A stretch of 64,000 nucleotides of DNA from Heterostelium album PN500 (taxonomy: Eukaryota > Evosea > Eumycetozoa > Acytosteliales > Acytosteliaceae), in contig NW_008805063.1 in assembly GCF_000004825.1 (NCBI RefSeq), forward strand, positions 1,550,857 through 1,614,856. Reading direction: 5' to 3'. This document shows positions 61,127 through 64,000 of the stretch, in pieces. Below the pieces are notes generated by a model that worked only from the letters and a program-made list of their open reading frames with translations, searched no databases and had not been told where the DNA came from. Each line of letters opens with the position of its first letter. The stretch's first letter is position 1. The position numbers were made by a program, and so were the translations under genes.

Positions 61127-62847
61127 TTATGGTCTAAAGCTTTGGTCGAGTTCAACAGCTCTGATTGGTACTTCCTCCTTGTAGACGTTGGTGTAAAGTT
61201 CACGCATATCTGGCATTGGTGAGTTGATGGCAAACTCGGCGGCCTTGTCCATCTCTTCACGGGCAGCCTCTTCGATGGCGGTGAGATCATCCTCGGTGGC
61301 GAGCTTGTGCTCCAACAACAAACCACGGACATACTCGATTGGGTCACGAATCGAACGGACTTCGTTGACTTCGTCACGAGTACGGTAGGAGGTACCTGGA
61401 TCGGACATGGAGTGACCGACGTAACGGTAGGTATCCATCTCCAAAACGAATGGACCCTTTCCAGAACGGCACCAATCGGCGACAAACTTACCGGCTTGCT
61501 TGACGGCCAATACGTTCATACCGTCGACCTTCATACCGGCGATGAAATGAGCACGCGAGTAAAAGTCGCTACCGGCGGCGGCACGTGCCTGTGAAGTACC
61601 CATACCAAACTTGTTGTTCTCACAGATAAAGACACATGGCAAGTCCCAGAGCTTGGCCATGTTGAAAGCCTCGAAAAGTTGACCTTGGTTGGCGGCACCG
61701 TCACCGTAGTAGGTGAGACAGATGTTACCGGTGTTATTATACTTTTGGGTGAAGGCAATACCAGCACCAACTGGACATTGGGCACCGACAATACCGTTAC
61801 CACCATAGAAATTGTGAGTGAACATATGCATACTTCCACCCTTACCCTTTGAGCAACCGGTGGACTTCATCAACAACTCTGCCAAAACTGACTCTGGTGT
61901 AGCTCCACGAGCCAACATAAATGTGTGATCTCTATATGCTGTAATTACATGATCGTTCTTTGTAATTGCTGCTTCCATACCTGTACAAACAGCTTCCTAA
62001 AGTTGATCATATTAAAAAAATAATAATAACATTAATATATATGTATTATAGTTGTTTTTGTCTTGATTTGTTATTGTTATTGTTATTGTTGTTGATTATT
62101 ATTATATTGTTATTGTTGATTGTTGTTGTTTGAATGATGATGATGATGAATATGATGATTCTTACTTGTCCATTGTAAAGATGACAGAAACCTCTGATCA
62201 ATTTCTTTTTGTAGAGAGAATCGGCAACCATTTCAATTCTTCTCATTCTAGTCATATCAGTGAAATGAGTGATCAACTCTTCTTTGGTGGTGGTGCATTC
62301 ATTTGCTGGACCATCACAAAGATAAGTTTCATACTTTCTTGGGAACTTTACTTTAATTTCACCTGACTTTGAAGCAAATCCTCTAATTGACTAAATATTT
62401 TAATAAAATAAAAATATTAATATTAATATAACGATGTTCTTGTTCTTGTCAAGATAAATCGAGCAAAACAACAATTTTTTAAAAATAAAATAAAATTCAA
62501 AACAAAACATGTCACACACAATTATTTTCCAATACCATCATTACTTATTATATATAAATGGTAAAAGAAACAAATATTTTTATAACTCAAATATCTTTTC
62601 TTTTATAATAGTTAATATGATATCATTAACTAAAAATATCATATTAACTTAACTAACAATATCATAATAAGTTGGTAGTGTGATTATATTGTGCTTTGTT
62701 TATGTTATGTTGATCTTTATTTTTATTTTATTTATTTTTTAATATTGTTGTTATTTTGTTGCTATTGCTATTGTTATTGTTATTGTTACATACGTTGAAG
62801 GTAGCAACAGTCTTGTTGACATTTCTAAGGAGACTTGAAGTGTACAT
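61127..62847 (-). CDS. pdhA: Pyruvate dehydrogenase E1 component, alpha subunit
   Basis: Three exons, 62794-62847, 62166-62390 and 61127-61996, sum to 382 residues in frame. The first exon MYTSSLLRNVNKTVATFN plus SIRGFASKSG is a mitochondrial targeting peptide. E1-alpha pairs with E1-beta and uses thiamine diphosphate to decarboxylate pyruvate in the matrix. Evidence: RGFCHLYNGQEAVCTGMEAA across a splice, the TPP motif GDGAANQGQLFEAFNMAKLW..CENN, and RYVGHSMSDPGTSYRTRDEV. The last carries the two serines that pyruvate dehydrogenase kinase phosphorylates in animals, so the enzyme may be regulated that way. The middle intron-rich gap 62391-62793 is long (403 nt) and low in complexity. Confidence 0.93.
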
Positions 62848-63247
62848 TCTGATGTTGTGAATTGTGTTTTTCAATAACTAAATTTACAAAACTAAAAACA
62901 ATGACAACAAACTGAACTTGAATGATTTATAAGAAATGTAAAGGTTGGTTGTTTAGTTATGATATATCACAATAATGATATGAAATGAACAAACAAACTA
63001 ACTTTTAAAAAAAAATAAAAAAAAAAACTAATCAAGATGAAATTTTGGTAAGGTGTTTTGAAGTTTTGCAAAAAATGAAAAAAATAAAAAAAAAAAATAC
63101 AATTGAATTTTTTGATTTTCCCAAGTCACACACAACTATTCACACAAAAAGGTTTTCGTTTTGAATTGTAGAGGCTTGTTGTTTTTAATGATGATCACCA
63201 CAATACCAACTTCTCAAAACGTTACACAGAACATCTAAATTCTACAC

Positions 63248-63278
<31 letters not shown>

Positions 63279-63409
63279 TAAATTAATTAATTAAGTGGAC
63301 AAGTTATAAAGATAAAAATAATTAGTTTAGTTATGTTATATGATATTTTTAGTTTATATTTGCGCAATTAAAGAATGTTTATCTTTATTATAAATATATG
63401 TATATATGG
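62848..63409. promoter_or_regulatory. Upstream region of pdhA, 3' flank of OSBP gene
   Basis: 562 nt with a poly(T) run of about 25 at 63248-63272 and several poly(A) runs. No other feature seen. Confidence 0.35.
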
Positions 63410-64000
63410 TTATATAATATCAAAATTATAAACTTTGAAGAAATTTGATGTTATGAAATTTCTATTTTTAAAATTTGAAAGTTGTGAATGAATATAGGTG
63501 TTGTCTGATTTTATAAAGTGTTTTGGTGTCCAATCGAGGTTGTTTTGTTCGATTCTCTCCTTTGCTTGAGTACGTTGTGCTTCCTCTACCAAGTGTTTCT
63601 GTGCTTGTGCTTCCTCTTCGTTGTCGGCATTGATATTCTTTATGACTGCACCCCACACTCTACGTGAAAAGTTCTCTGGTTGCTCTGCAACTGGTGGTAC
63701 CACCATATCCAATGTCTTAAAACTATTGATATCAAAGAACGTTGTTGTTTTCTAAGCATAGATTAATAATAAAATAAAATTAGTCAACTGTTTCATATTA
63801 TAAAATAGATTAGATTATTTGAATATTGTTATAACTTACATTTGTTTTTGAATTTAAAATATTAATTTTACCATCCCAATCGGCTTCTAATGTATAGAGT
63901 GATTTCTTACTGGATGGATGTCTGACCTTTGCAATCATGAAATTTTTGTTTTTAAATAGACCTTTGCCTTTGAATTCAATCTCTGCTGTATGGTTTGTTT
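63410..64000 (-). CDS. Oxysterol-binding-protein family, 3' end (5' part off window)
   Basis: Two exons are visible: 63840 to the window edge, and 63410-63751 with TAA. They join in phase 0. The first reads EIEFKGKGLFKNKNFMIAKV..LYTLEADWDGKIN, the second VWGAVIKNINADNEEEAQAQ, HLVEEAQRTQAKERIEQ and WTPKHF. That is the closing part of the OSBP-related lipid-transfer fold (E..QR helix, then W.P+.F). These proteins carry sterols or phosphoinositides between membranes. The catalytic lipid-binding start of the domain lies outside the window, so subfamily cannot be assigned. Confidence 0.88.

Overview
The window looks like nuclear DNA of a dictyostelid social amoeba. Intergenic DNA is extremely A+T rich with long poly(A)/poly(T) tracts, and coding exons are clearly richer in G+C. 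Introns are short (about 50-150 nt, a few longer), start with GTAAGT or GTATGT, end in AT-rich sequence plus AG, and recur at the same kinds of position across genes. Proteins carry Asn, Gln, Thr and Ser homopolymer tracts. Gene content also fits: IPT/TIG surface protein, ankyrin-like proteins with a short F-box-like N-terminus, Rac-type GTPase. Coding exons look less AT-biased than Dictyostelium discoideum, so another dictyostelid is likelier, but the species cannot be named from the sequence alone. No tRNA, rRNA or CRISPR array was found.

Layout. 1-3266: a partial lectin/IPT surface protein (-), a small frameshifted zinc-finger gene (+) and a small secreted Cys-rich protein (-). 3267-7895: a 4.6-kb gene-free, A/C-skewed stretch. 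7896-11490: an orphan low-complexity gene and a PHO84-like phosphate transporter. 12431-17464: a 5'-truncated low-complexity gene (-), a putative myristoylated papain-fold-like protein, an ankyrin/TBC RabGAP and a tiny three-exon gene. 17768-35784: an 18-kb array of two related, lineage-specific gene subfamilies. Subfamily A has six copies on +, two of them broken. Subfamily B has two intact copies on -, one inverted fragment and one decayed scrap. An unusual Rho-family GTPase (-) sits inside the array. 35785-39497: a second long A/C-rich gene-free stretch leading into a double-PH ArfGAP gene (39498-42075).

42643-50502: SMG1 kinase (nonsense-mediated decay) and, convergent to it, an RTRAF/hCLE homologue. 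51169-55933: an orphan protein, 2-hydroxyacyl-CoA lyase and an ankyrin-like protein. 56031-57920: transposon remnants, namely a truncated hAT element and an unclassified inverted-repeat element. 58112-64000: an orphan protein, a five-finger C2H2 protein, pyruvate dehydrogenase E1-alpha and the 3' end of an oxysterol-binding protein running off the right edge.

Most single genes are unrelated housekeeping or signalling genes, as expected in a eukaryote. The one coordinated structure is the A/B array. Intact A copies are followed tail-to-tail by a B copy or B debris, so the ancestral unit was an A(+)/B(-) cassette that was amplified, partly inverted and partly eroded. The function of these proteins is unknown. 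Most multi-exon genes below were rebuilt by hand; exon sums are in frame and the joins restore family motifs, but no transcript evidence was available.
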